64,000 nucleotides of DNA. Origin: Calamus simplicifolius. Lineage: Eukaryota; Streptophyta; Magnoliopsida; Arecales; Arecaceae. The DNA lies in contig UESW01003904.1 of the NCBI GenBank assembly GCA_900491605.1, positions 1,425,654 to 1,489,653 of the forward strand, written 5' to 3'. Below the pieces are notes generated by a model, which did no database searches, was not told where the DNA came from, and was given only the letters and a program-made list of their open reading frames with translations. Shown here one piece after another: positions 26,130 through 37,340 of the stretch (position 1 is the first letter of the stretch; each line of letters begins with the position of its first letter). The translations under genes were made by a program, and so were the position numbers.

Positions 26130-27755
26130 TCAAGTTGGTTGGTGAGCTGGCTTTGCTGAATCTTTAGCTCTTTAAGGAGAAATCTTGCACCGCAGCCACT
26201 TTTATGGCTCTCCAGCTGCTAGAGCCGACTTTGAAACTAGGCTTGCTCGCCATAGCATTGCAGCGATCATTCTCCATGTTGTGGACATCATTTCGTTTTC
26301 CTTCTTCTCTACAGGGAGTTAATTCAGAAGGCTGATCAAGCCTTCCCACGGTGAGATCTGTACTGCTGATCCTTTTGGTGATGGAATCTTTATAGCGGAT
26401 GGCGAGAAGTGGTGTCACCGAAGAAAGGATCTTCAAAGTGGAGTTCGGTGCTGAGCTAGACACTCTCTTGGGCTCCGACGAGTTCGAGACGCTTTAGCAA
26501 GGCTTTTGGTGACTTTAACTCCATGGTATTCTAAAGATATGTCGATATGTTCTGGGACATCAAGAAGCTTCTGAACATCGGACTGGAGGCTCAACTGAAG
26601 AAGAACCTCATAGTGATTGATAACTTTGTGTACCAATTGGTTCTTTCTAATGCTATGGCAAGCATCCTCTGATATAGAAGAAGATTGCCATTGAAATCAA
26701 AGAGATTAGCTGCCGCTTCCGCATGGGCTCGGGAGCCAGAGGTGTCGTCGCTCGCCGATGCGAGATATGTGGATCCGGCCAAGCGACCGTGGTCGGGATG
26801 GTGGCCACAGCTGGCGATGTCCGTGGGAAGAGTCGGTATGAGCATAGCTTTGGAAGACGATCATTGCAGCAGCCATAGCACAGACTTCCATCGCGTGCAC
26901 ACAACCTCGTGCATGCAATCCATCTTCCTTCAATTATGTGAATATATTACGTGCATATAAACCTTACCCAGCCAAGGTGGAAGCAAGAGTTGGGGGAAAA
27001 GGAGTTGAGTGAGACGGCTGGGAGCCTTATCCTTCTTGCAATTGCGAAACTGGCACTCGTTTGGTCACTGCGGGGAGAGGTCGGGGGCCGCCTAGAGAGT
27101 GAGGCCGCCGTGAAGTCTTGAGCCATCTAGAGAGAGAGAGGCTGGGAGCTTCAGTGGAGGCCGGGGGCTGCCATGGACTTGGGAGCCATCGTGGAGGAAA
27201 CCGGGGCCACCGTGATCTGGGGCCGCTGTGGAGTCTCGGGCCGCCGTGGGATTCTCGGGCCGCTATGAGGGGCTTGACCGTTGAGGATGAGAGGCCGCTA
27301 TGAGGGGCCGTCGTGGGATCCAAAAGCCGCTGTGAAGGGCCGTCGTGGAGGAAGAGGCCATCGTGGGATTCGGAGGCTGCTGTGGAGGAAACCGGGGCTG
27401 CCGTGATCTGGAGGCTGCATTGGAGTCTTGGGCCTCCATGGAGCCTCGGGGCTGCTGAGTGGCCGACGGGCGTTACTTTTGCAACTCATGAACTGCTGCA
27501 TTTAAGGCTTGAACTTATTGATTGAGGATGGTCAGCTGGTTAATTAGAGCAGCTGAGGTTGGTGGTGAGGAAGCAGCATAGAGAGAGAGTGGTCCTTTGC
27601 TGCTCAGGGCTATGTGGATGCCCCCGGCATGATTAGTGAGGACCTTCGGCATGCGCATCACCACCATGGCTATCTTAGGGAGGACAAAGACTTATAAGTC
27701 AAGGAGACAGAGCTCTCTTTCCTTCAGCACATCCCCCCTTCTTGGCGCGCCAATC
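26130..27755. other. Unique and repeat interior of the LARD-like element
   Basis: From 26130 to about 27000 the sequence is not tandemly repeated and has short minus-strand frames (26164-26463, 26433-26636) that I cannot assign. They may be remnants of a captured sequence or decayed gag. From 27040 to 27470 a degenerate repeat of words like GGCCGCCGTGGGATT appears. The right edge carries the primer-binding-like site. Confidence 0.4.
27741..27755 (-). promoter_or_regulatory. Putative primer-binding site of the LARD-like element
   Basis: GATTGGCGCGCCAAG lies directly inside the 5' LTR on the minus strand. It starts like the equivalent site of the Tat element (GATTGGTGCGCAAGG). I could not name the primer tRNA. 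Confidence 0.5.
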
Positions 27756-29743
27756 TGTTGCCGCCAAATCACTTTGAGGAGCGTCAAGCGATTGAAATGC
27801 TTCGTTGGCCTTCAGAGGAATGATAGGGACCGCCTCCTTCAGCCGAAAACTTGCAGGAAAAGTTCTGGACCGGTGGTTCCGGCGGGGACCCTTCGATGCT
27901 CAAATCAGTGATATGGATAACAGAAATTTTTTAATGAAAGAGTAGAGATTGAGCCCCCCCTCTGTTGGGGGATTGGGGTCTTTATATACCTGTTCGGGGG
28001 TCCCTCTTACCTTTCATTGGTAACAGCCGAGTAATATCCTCCGTTCTGCTAAACGTATGTCATAAGTATGCCTCTTAATTTTTTGGAAATCGTCCGTGAC
28101 CTTAGTAATTGCCAGTTCATAATATTTGGTGACCGCCCGTGATCCTGGTGAAGCCATGTGGAATTCCTTGCAGCAAGCGGCGCTTGTCGGCCTCTGCCAC
28201 CGAGACCGAGATGGGCGGAGTGCGCCGGACCGTGTGACATTGAGCTCGCGTGGGTCACGTGGGTCCCAAGGTACAACCGTTTGGGGGGAGAAGGATGATG
28301 TTAAGGCCAACTGTCCCCCGTAGAGTGTCGAGTATAGAGTGTTTGCGTGGCCCAGCTCATGTCCTTGGATGAGCTTGCATGGCACTGTTCACGTATAAGG
28401 CTCTGTTCACTTGCATGGCACTGTTAACGGCGAGGGAGCTTGGCAGCTTGGAGGCGTTGGCCATGGAGCTGTCAGCCATGGAGCTCTCGGCCTTGGAGCT
28501 CTCGGTCTTGGAGGTGTCGGCCTTGGAGCTGTCGGCCTTGGAGCTGCTGGTATTGGAGATGTCGGCCTTTAGGGCCGACGGTCTTCGAGGTGCCGGTCTT
28601 GGAGGTGCCGGCCTTGGAGGTGCCGGCCTTGGAAGTGCCGGTCTTGGAGGTGCCGGCTTTGGAGGTGCCGGTCTTCGAGGTGCCGGCCTTGGAGGTGCCG
28701 GTCTTGGAGGTGTCGGTCTTTGGGGCCGACGGTCTTCGAGGTGCCGGCCTTGGAGGTGCCGATCTTGGAGGTGCCGGCTTTGGAGGTGCCGGTCTTCGAG
28801 GTGCCGGCCTTGGAGGTGCCGGTCTTCGAGGTGTCGGTCTTTGGGGCCGACGATCCTCGAGGTGCCGGCCTTGGAGGTGCCGGTCTTGGAGGTGTCGGTC
28901 TTTGGGGCCGACGGTCCTCGAGGTGCCAGCCTTGGAGGTGCCGGTCTTGGAGGTGTCGGTCTTTGGGGCCAGCGGTCTTCGAGGTGCCGGCCTTGGAGGT
29001 GCCGATCTTGGAGGTGCCGGCTTTGGAGATGCCGGTCTTCGAGGTGCCGGCCTTGGAGGTGTCGGTCTTGGAGGTGTCGGTCTTTGGGGCCGACGGTCCT
29101 CGAGGTGCCGGCCTTGGAGGTGCCGGTCTTGGAGGTGCCTGCTTTGGAGGTGCCGGTCTTCGAGGTGCCGGCCTTGGAGGTGCCGGTCTTGGAGGTGTCG
29201 GTCTTTGGGGCCGACAGTCTTGGAGGTGCTGGCCTTGGAGGTGCCGGTCTTGGAGGTGCCGGCTTTGGAGGTGCCGGCCTTCGATGTGCCGGCCTTGGAG
29301 GTGCCAGTCTTGGAGGTGTCGGTCTTTGGGGCCAACGGTCTTCAAGGTGTCGGCCTTGGAGGTGCTGGTCTTGGAGATGCCGGCTTTGGAGGTGCCGGTC
29401 TTCGAGGTGCCGGCCTTGGAGGTGCCGGTCTTGGAGGTGTCTGTCTTTGGGGCCGACGGTCCTCGAGGTGCCGGCCTTGGAGGTGCCGGTCTTGGAGGCA
29501 TCGATCTTTGGGGCCGATGGTCTTCGAGGTGCCGGCCTTGGGGGTGCCGATCTTGGAGGTGTCGGCCTTGGAGTTGCCGGTCTTCGAGGTGCCGGCCTTG
29601 GAGGTGCCGGTCTTGGAGTTGTCGGCCTTTGGGGTCGACGGTCTTCGAGGTGCCGGCCTTGGAGGTGCCAGTCTTGGGGCCGTCGGCCTTTGGGGCCGTC
29701 CAAAATTTTTTTTTATTCTCTATGGGGTCAACTGGCTCCATCA
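27756..29743 (-). repeat. 5' LTR of the LARD-like element
   Basis: This is the upstream LTR in element orientation, about 1.99 kb, closely similar to 22862-24788. The same 15-bp minisatellite covers about 28480-29700, and a TATATAAAG box lies on the minus strand near 27980-27992. Because the unit is 15 bp and lacks stops, several frames on both strands stay open for hundreds of codons. I regard those as non-coding. Confidence 0.85.
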
Positions 29744-29764
29744 AATATAATCTTTATTAAAAGA

Positions 29765-29769
<5 letters not shown>

Positions 29770-29808
<39 letters not shown>
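29770..29808. repeat. (TA)n microsatellite
   Basis: A pure TA run lies 26 bp outside the LARD-like element and about 420 bp upstream of the pectinesterase start codon. Confidence 0.9.
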
Positions 29809-29809
<1 letters not shown>

Positions 29810-30231
29810 CTGTATGTATCAATTCAATTGGATGCATGCAATTGCTGTTGACCGTGTATTCCACTCGGTAGATCGGAGCCACTTCAAAGGGCGAGAACCA
29901 AATGTTTCTTCTCCTCTCCTTCCCTAACGGTTCTCTATTTTATCTATGGTTCTCCCCGCTACTCGCTTCTCTTTCCTCGGCCCAACACCGACGTACCATG
30001 CATCGTTTAACCTCCTCCGGCCTCTTCCTCTCTTTAAAACCATGCATGCCCCCATCAATCCAGCAAACGATCGATCGAACTCCAATATTGCTTTCTTTCA
30101 ATTAAAATCTCGATCTCCCCAAAACCCAATATCTAAGTAAGGAGGGAAATTAATCGTCCTTAAGATCGATCACAGTACTGATCAAAAGCTTTTAATTACT
30201 ACCGATCGAGATCTGAAGTAAGTAGATATAT

Positions 30232-33028
30232 ATGATGGCACCATCCGGCCCCTCGACAAATGCAAGCCAAAAAAGGAAGAAGGTCGCCATCTTTGGCGGC
30301 TCAGCAGTGATCCTCCTTTGCATGGTGGTCGGAGTTGCCGTCGGCGTCTCACGCCACGACTCTTCCAACGGTGGCGGTGGCGGTGGCCTCACCACCACCT
30401 CAAAGGCCGTCCAATCCATTTGCCAACCGACTGACTACAAGGACTTGTGCGAGAGCTCCCTTTCCAAAGCGGTAGGCAATGCGAGCGACCCAAAGTCGCT
30501 CGTAGAGGCCGCATTTAACGTCACGATCGACCACATTCGGAAAGCCTTTCAGCAGTCGTCGGTGCTCCAGGCGGCGGCGAAGGACCCGCGGACCTCTGAA
30601 GCGCTTGACGACTGCAAGAGCCTCCTCAACTATGCCATCGACGAGCTTAGAACCTCGTTCACCAAGCTTGGAGGCCTCGAGATCAGCAAGATTGACGATA
30701 TCATCGATGACCTCAAGATCTGGCTCAGCGCCGCGGTCACCTACCAAGAGACATGCCTCGATGGCTTCGAGAACGTCTCGGGAGACGCCGGGGCATCCAT
30801 GAGGAAGGCTTTGAATAGCTCCCAAGCCTTAACAAGCAACTCTCTGGCCATCATTGATGAGATTTCTACGGTGCTTTCTACGTTCCAGATCCCATTCGTT
30901 AGTAGGCGATTGCTTTCAGAGGATGAGGAGGAGGAGCTAGAGGAGGAGGAGGTTGGTGATCATCACGAGGAGGAGTACCCCCCATGGGTTACGAATGGGG
31001 AGAGAAGGCTCCTCGCCCTTTCAACGAAGGATATAAACCCGGATATAGTCGTAGCTAAGGATGGGAGTGGTAAATATAAAACCATAAATGAAGCACTCCC
31101 TGCAATCCCTAAGAAGAGTAACTCAACCTTTGTGATCTACATCAAGGAAGGCGTGTACAAGGAACAAGTATGGCTGGATAGAAGTATGGCGAATGTGATG
31201 ATGATAGGGGATGGTCCGACCAAGACGAGGATCACTGGAGATTTGAACTTCATAGATGGCACGACAACCTTTAAGACCGCAACTTTGGTAAGCAATTTGC
31301 TATATATAACTTGAATTAATATTGGCATCATTTACTGCTGCTATACTTTGGTTTGAACATGAGAACTCCAATTTTAAAAGAAATTAAGTTATTAACTTGC
31401 TTAGCTAATAATTAACATCCGATAATATAAGAAAAAGAAAGCTTAATCAGGCTATTATTAGGAGTGACAATGGGGTAGACCGAAATTCTATCTTAATTCT
31501 CATCAAAGAAAATAATCTTCATTCTCAATCCATTCTTGTAAACATAGATTTTTTTTTTTTTTTTTTTTTCTCTCATCCCCATCCTATGAGAAATGATAAA
31601 TCTCTATATTCCCACCCCTTTCCTAATAACATGTATGAATTTTTATTAAAATGATGAAGATAATTATATATAGAGAGAGATAATATATTACTTAAATATG
31701 AGACCAATGGGATGAGATGAGATGGCGTGAGGATATACTTATTATCATTTCTACCTTATTTATGCTAGTGGAGACGAAATAATTCCTATCCCATCGCCAT
31801 AAAAGGCGGAGAATTCCGAAATTGAGTGGACGGAGTAGCATGGGTTCCTACTTTATGGATTGAAGTTGTCTATATATCTTTATAGTCTATGCTCAAGAAG
31901 ACTTAACTTAAATTAAGTGGATTAGATTGGATGATGGATATTATAAATAATAATCTAAAGTCATTTAATATGATTTACAACATCTAAAATATTTATATAT
32001 TAGAATTTTATTATTTGAAGATCCCTATATCTTATGCATCAAGCAATTAAAAATTTAAGCAATCTAAATAATATAAAATAATATATATATTTTTAATATC
32101 CATAAGATAAAGGTCTCTAAATCATATGATTTTGATATGTAAGTATTTAGAGCTAATAGATTAATGCATCTAATAGCTACTTAGTATACATAATCTTCAA
32201 ATCTTATCACATAAGTCAATATGAAGATGCATGGATATTTATCAGGCTGCTAGGGCATAACAATTAAGTAGCTCGAACTAATCATCGATAATTGATTTTT
32301 TTTTTTTTGGCAATGAAGCCGTGGTCGGAGACGGGTTCATCGCCAAGGACATCGGGTTCGAGAACAGCGCCGGCGCGGAGAAACACCAGGCCGTCGCCCT
32401 CAGGGTGCAATCCGACCGGTCCATCTTCTACAATTGCCAAATGGACGGCTACCAGGACACGCTCTACTGCCACACCAAGCGCCAGTTCTACCGGGACTGC
32501 ACCATCACCGGCACCATCGACTTCATCTTCGGTGACTCCGCCTCCATCTTCCAGAACTGCCTCATCAAAGTCAGGAAGCCCATGGCAAACCAGCAATGCA
32601 TCGTGACGGCCAGCGGCCGGAAGGACCGGCGCGAGGCCACCGCCATCGTCCTCCAGAACTGCACCATCAGCGGCGAAGCCGACTACTTACCGCTCTCCGC
32701 CGCAAACCCGTCATACCTTGGCCGGCCGTGGAAGCCCTACGCCAGGACCATCATCATGCAGTCTCAGATCGATGAGTTCATCAACCCGCTAGGGTGGCTG
32801 CCGTGGGCGGGTGATATCGGGCTCAACACCTGCTTCTATGCCGAGGTCGACAACCGCGGCCCCGGGGCGCCGACGACCAAAAGGGTCACATGGAAGGGGT
32901 ACAAGAAGATAGACTACAGCCACGCACAGAAGTTTACCGTCCAGAACTTCATCCAAGGGAATTCATGGCTTAAGCCCTCCGGCGTGCCGTACATTGCCGG
33001 GTTGCTGCCGGCGAGCGGGGCGAATTAG
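30232..33028 (+). CDS. PME: Type-I pectin methylesterase with PMEI pro-region, two exons
   Basis: This enzyme removes methyl esters from cell-wall homogalacturonan. Exon 1 is 30232-31287 and exon 2 about 32318-33028; the product is about 588 residues. Residues 19-39 form a membrane or signal anchor. The PMEI domain (about 58-215) has its four Cys at 64, 73, 128 and 175. Two RRLL processing motifs, at 225-228 and 258-261, flank an acidic linker. The catalytic domain opens PDIVVAKDGSGKYKTINEAL and holds Q376, Q398, D399, D420 and R488; their spacing (23, 21, 68 between Q376, D399, D420 and R488) equals that of carrot PME. The donor GTAAGC is clear, but the acceptor (AAG at 32316-32318) leaves the phase one base short, consistent with a lost G. 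Either ATG of the pair (30232, 30235) could start. Confidence 0.93.
31288..32317 (+). other. Intron of the pectinesterase gene
   Basis: A single AT-rich intron of about 1.03 kb, with GT at 31288-31289 and a poly-T tract just before exon 2, sits in front of the GDGF region, where many type-I PME genes carry their intron. It contains a 19-base poly-T run near 31551-31569 and no other gene. Confidence 0.8.
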
Positions 33029-34655
33029 TTAATTTGTAGTCTTGGCCGTGTGGAGTGGAGTGCATGGTGGGTATGTGTTCAATTTGTTTGCTCTCTCCAT
33101 GTTCTTGGGTGTTTGATAAAATGGTCCGTGCAGTGATCATAACTATGGATGAGCAAAGTAATTGCTTTCTTTTTTTAAAGAGACGAGACGTTTTAATTTG
33201 CTTCCTCACTCTTGAATAGGTGAATTATTGCATCTGTTATCTTTTTTATGGAGAAGATATTCAATAAAAATGAGATTCTTGGGTGGTGATTCTTTGTTTC
33301 CATGGAAAGCCCTCATGCCGTTTTTAATTTTTTTTTTTAATTCATTTAGCAAACTTTGTTCTGTTTATATAAGTGTGTGCTGTCTTTATATATTTTTTTA
33401 TATATTCTTTAGCAAACTTTATTCTGCTTGTGTGTGTGCGTGTGTGTGGGAGGGAGGGACTTGATTATTAGTCTGGGACTTGAGAGACTCTGGGCATATG
33501 CACTGGGGTTGGCAATCAAGTAGTGTTCTTCCAAAGCCTTCAGTGCGACTGAATCACTCCTCCCTTCATATATTGCCTGATGCCTCAAATTTGAACTCAA
33601 AAGTCTGCAACTTAAGACGTTCCAGGATGAGTCCTCCTTCGATGACAGCATAACTCAGCAGGTGGCTCCCATGGTCGTCCAACACTTCTACATGATGCTT
33701 GATGAAGCTAGGAATCCTGGCCTATTGACAGCTGCATAGTTATGGATGAAACAAGGGTTCAAGTTTAAGAGGAGGTTTCTGATCACATTTAGTTCTGTGG
33801 TAGAGTGATCCTATATGAATTCAGACACAAATCAAACCAAAATTTAATTTGACAAGTGGATTTCAATCTGCATTGGCTTACTAGATTTGCACCATATGAT
33901 AAGAGTAAAATCCAGCAAGTAGTGAAGGCACATGTCATGCATTGATATTGAAGATGTCATTGTGAAAGAGGTCACTAGAATAACTATAATTCTATAACAA
34001 TCAGGTTTGAAAATTAAATCCATATTGCCTTCATATAGATTTGGACCTGCTGAAAAGTGAAATTTCTTGATTTTGCCAGCTCCTCTCAAGTGTGACACTG
34101 AATGTTTGCTCATCGGTTATGCACCCAGCAACCATCTTGTCACAAGGAGTACCAGAGGAGAAGGGAAGAAATGTTAATGGCTTGGCAAGGACAAGGAAGG
34201 AGAAGTCTTTTTATAGATGTAGAATGATGAAAGTGAGGATTTATTGTGGCCTAAAATATTTAATGCAAATTGCAAGACTAAAGTCTGAAGCATTGAGAAG
34301 ATGGGAAATTGGAGGCTGAAGGCATGACTGGAGACACATGTAGTAGACTGAAGAATTGTGCACCAGGACTTCTCTAAATAAACTAAATTAGAAGTAAAAA
34401 ATAGTAGGCTGTAAGTTTATGTGGTCCTCAGTCAAACAAATCTGGGCTTCAACTGGCTATCCTTCTAATATGAGAGTTCAACTTCCCATGTCATTGTTGC
34501 TCATATCCCTCTGAGCAAGATTTTGTGCAGCATTATCTGCAAGAGGTGTTGAAAGGGCATTGAATTCATAAACAGGGGAGTATTACTTATTGTCTCTTTC
34601 ATAGAAATTAGACCCTCAGCCAATGCAACTAGGGCCAACAGTGGCACCACTTTAC
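33029..34655. other. 3' flank of pectinesterase, no gene recognised
   Basis: The interval holds the presumed 3' UTR of the pectinesterase, a GT-rich run at about 33428-33448 and otherwise unassigned sequence up to the Tat element target site. Short frames have no recognised similarity. Confidence 0.45.
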
Positions 34656-34660
34656 CCAAG

Positions 34661-36780
34661 TGATGATGCCTGATCGCTGGTCTTGAATGCCGGGAGAAGA
34701 GAGTTGCTTAATCCACGGTCCCATGCCTGATCGGATGGCCTGCAAAAAGTCCCAAGACCGGAGGGGTGCTCCGGTGGGAACCCTCCGACGCTCAAGTCAG
34801 TAACCGGGGTCACAGCTGAGGGAGAGCTCAGACGAGCTCTGGGGAGAAAAAATGAGTCCTCCCAAAGAGGGGAGTCCCTTTCTGAGTATCAGGGTAGCGA
34901 GTATATGAGTTTGCGTACCTTGTTCCTGAGTGGACTTACCCTTTTATAGGGGGTTAACACCTGCACAACCACGTGGAATTCCGTAAGAAAGGAATGTCCG
35001 CGGGGTTTGTAGGGTTGCGTGAATTTGGGCTGGTTGGTGGGTTCTGTCCCATCGAAGAGGGGAAAATGGCGGTTGGTGAGTTACGTCCATCAGTCAGTGG
35101 GGGCAGGTAGTTAGATCCAGCCCCATCAGCGGTGTGACCTGTCGGTAGTTGGGCCTGGGGATGCCAGGCGGCGCGGGTCAGAAGGACAGCAGCGTGAACA
35201 GCCAGGACTGTTCTAGGGCCGACTTGAGATAGCCTTGACCCTCCGGAGGACGCCGAGGCCGAGCAGGGCCGACTTGACTGACCTGAAGATGCCAGAACGG
35301 GGCCGACCAGAAAAAGTCGGGGCCGACTCGGCCGACTCGGAGATGTGGGGCCGAACGGGGCCGACCAGGGAAGATCGGGGCCGACTTGGCCGACTTGGAG
35401 ATGCCGGAGCCGAGAGGGGCCGACCAGGGAAGGTCGGGGCCGACTTGGCCGGCTCGGAGATGCCGGGGCTGAGCGGGGCCAACAAGGGAAGGTCGGGGCC
35501 GACTTGGCCGACTCGGAGATGCCGGGGCCGAGCGGGGCCGACTAGGGAAGGTCGGGCCGACTTGGCCGACTTGGAGATGCCAGGGCCGAGCGGGCCGACC
35601 AGGGAAGGTCAGGGCCGACTTGGCCGACTCGAAGATGCGGGGCCGAGCGGGGCGACCAGGGAAGGTTGGGCCCGACTTGGCTGACTTGAAGATGCCAGGG
35701 CCGAGGGGGCCGACCAAGGAAGGTCGGAGCGACTTGGCCGACTCAGAGATGTTGGGGCCGAGCGGGGCCGACCAGGGAAGGTCGGGGCCGACTTGGTCGA
35801 CTTGGAGATACCGGGGCCGAGCGGGGCCGATCAGGGAAGGTCAGGGCCGACTTGGCCGACTTGGAGATGCCGGGCTGAGCGGGGCCGACCAGGGAAGGTC
35901 GGGCCGACTTGGCTGACTCGGAGATGCCAGAGCCGAGCGGGGCCGACCAGGGAAAGTCGGGGCTGACTTGGCCGACTCGGAGATGCCGGGGCCAAGCGGG
36001 GCCGACCAGGGAAGGTCGGGGCCGAGCGTGGCCGACTTGGATATGCCAGGGCCGAGTGGGGCCGACCAAAGAAGGTCGGGGCTGACTTGGCCGACTTGAG
36101 ATGCCAGGGCTGAGCGGGGCTGACCAAGGAAGGTCGGGACCGACTTGGCCGACTTGGAGATGCCAGGGCCGAGCGGGGCTGACCAGGGAAGGTCGGGGCC
36201 GAGTGGGGCCAACCAGGGAAGGTCGGGGCTGACTTGGCTGACTTGGAGATATCGGGGCCAAACGGGGCTGACCAGGGAGGGTGGGGCTAACTTGGCCGAC
36301 TTGGAGATGCCGGGGCTGAGCGGGGCCGACCAGGGAAGGTCAGGGCCGACTTGGCCGGCTTGGAGATGCCGGGGCCAAGTGGGGCCAACCAGGGAAGGTC
36401 GGGGCCGACTTGACCGACTTGGAGATGCCAGGGCTGAGCGAGGCCGACCAGGGAAGGTCGGGGCCTACTTGGCCGGCTTAGAGATGCCGGGGCTGAGCGG
36501 GGCCAACCAGGGAGGGTCGGGGCCGACTTGGCCGACTTGGAGAGCCGGGGCCGAGCGGGGCCGACCAGGGAAGGTTAGTGCCGACTTGGCCGGCTTGGAG
36601 ATGCTGGGGCCGAGCGGGGCCGACCAGGGAAGGTCGGGGCCGACTTGGAGATGCCGGGGCCGAGCGGGGCCAACCAGGGAAGGTCGGGGCCGACTTGGCC
36701 GGCTTGGAGATGCCAGGGCGGTGCCGCCTTAAGATTTAGATTTTGCCTTAATTGCCCTTGTGGCTACATCAGCCACATCA
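34661..36780 (-). repeat. 3' LTR of the Tat element with 59-bp U3 minisatellite
   Basis: In element orientation U3 starts at 36780. An array of 59-bp units fills about 35270-36715, roughly 24 copies, each with two or three GCCGAC words (GGGCCGACCAGGG, GGCCGACTTGG). A TATAAAAGGG box lies on the minus strand near 34940-34950. The LTR begins TGATGATGCC on the plus strand and ends CACATCA. Confidence 0.9.
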
Positions 36781-36800
36781 GATGCCCCCCCGCCCCTGAG
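36781..36800 (-). promoter_or_regulatory. Polypurine tract of the Tat element
   Basis: On the minus strand AGGGGCGGGGGGGCATC directly precedes the 3' LTR start (TGATG). It fits a plus-strand priming site. Confidence 0.7.
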
Positions 36801-37340
36801 CGCGAAGGGCCACACGCCGCTGCCCTTTGGGCGAGAGGGGCACGAAAATTCAAAAAATGATTGCTCTTTAGTACGCTTTTAATAGCTTGGTGAGCTGGCG
36901 CATCATCCCAAGGCAGTGTCGCTTCGAAAATCTTCCACAATCATGCGGTAGATGGAAGCTGACGCTAGCGCCGGATGCCTCGAAGATGAAGCCTATTGGG
37001 GGAATGAAAAAGGTAAAGGCTATCATTGCTTCTCCGTTTTCTATGCCCACGATTGGTCGGGGATCACGCTCCTTGGGGCAAATCGAGGCGGCACGTCTCG
37101 GGTGCAGGCGAGATTTTCAGCGGACAGCTCATGGCGCAATAGGAGAGCGCCACATGGCGGGGCCTCGATTATTGTCGTTCGGAGATGGGGGTATAAAGCG
37201 CCCCATGGGCATGAGGAAAGCTTTTACATTGCCATTGTTTTCTTCCAGCTTTCCTTCTCCTGAGTTCTTCTGCGACTTGAGCCCTTTTGTCTCCAAATTC
37301 CCTTTGATTTCCAAGTTAGTTTCATCTTTCCTTTTCATCC

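Larger units (their letters stand above)
22862..29743 (-). mobile_element. Non-autonomous LTR retrotransposon without pol (LARD-like)
   Basis: Two long direct repeats (22862-24788 and 27756-29743), each starting TGTTGCCGCC and ending CATCA, flank a 2967-bp interior. The flanking pentamers CATAT (22857-22861) and AATAT (29744-29748) match at four of five bases and are a plausible aged target duplication. On the minus strand a primer-binding-like sequence, GATTGGCGCGCCAAG (27741-27755), follows the right LTR, and a purine tract GTGTGGGGGGCATT precedes the left LTR. This fixes the minus orientation. The interior has tandem repeats and no gag, protease, RT or integrase, so it needs proteins from another element. 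Confidence 0.85.

Noticed and set aside
22862..27755. LTR repeats as a segmental duplication of host DNA
   Set aside because: Ends TG..CA, PBS- and PPT-like sites and a near-match 5-bp flank fit an LTR element better.
28379..29809. Long plus-strand ORF of 476 codons (and 28357-29703 minus, 28440-29750 plus)
   Set aside because: It consists of translated 15-bp minisatellite of an LTR; equal openness on both strands shows it comes from the repeat period, not from coding selection.
35178..36732. Pro/Ser/Arg-rich ORFs in the Tat 3' LTR
   Set aside because: Shadows of the same GC-rich 59-bp array, without start context or family similarity.
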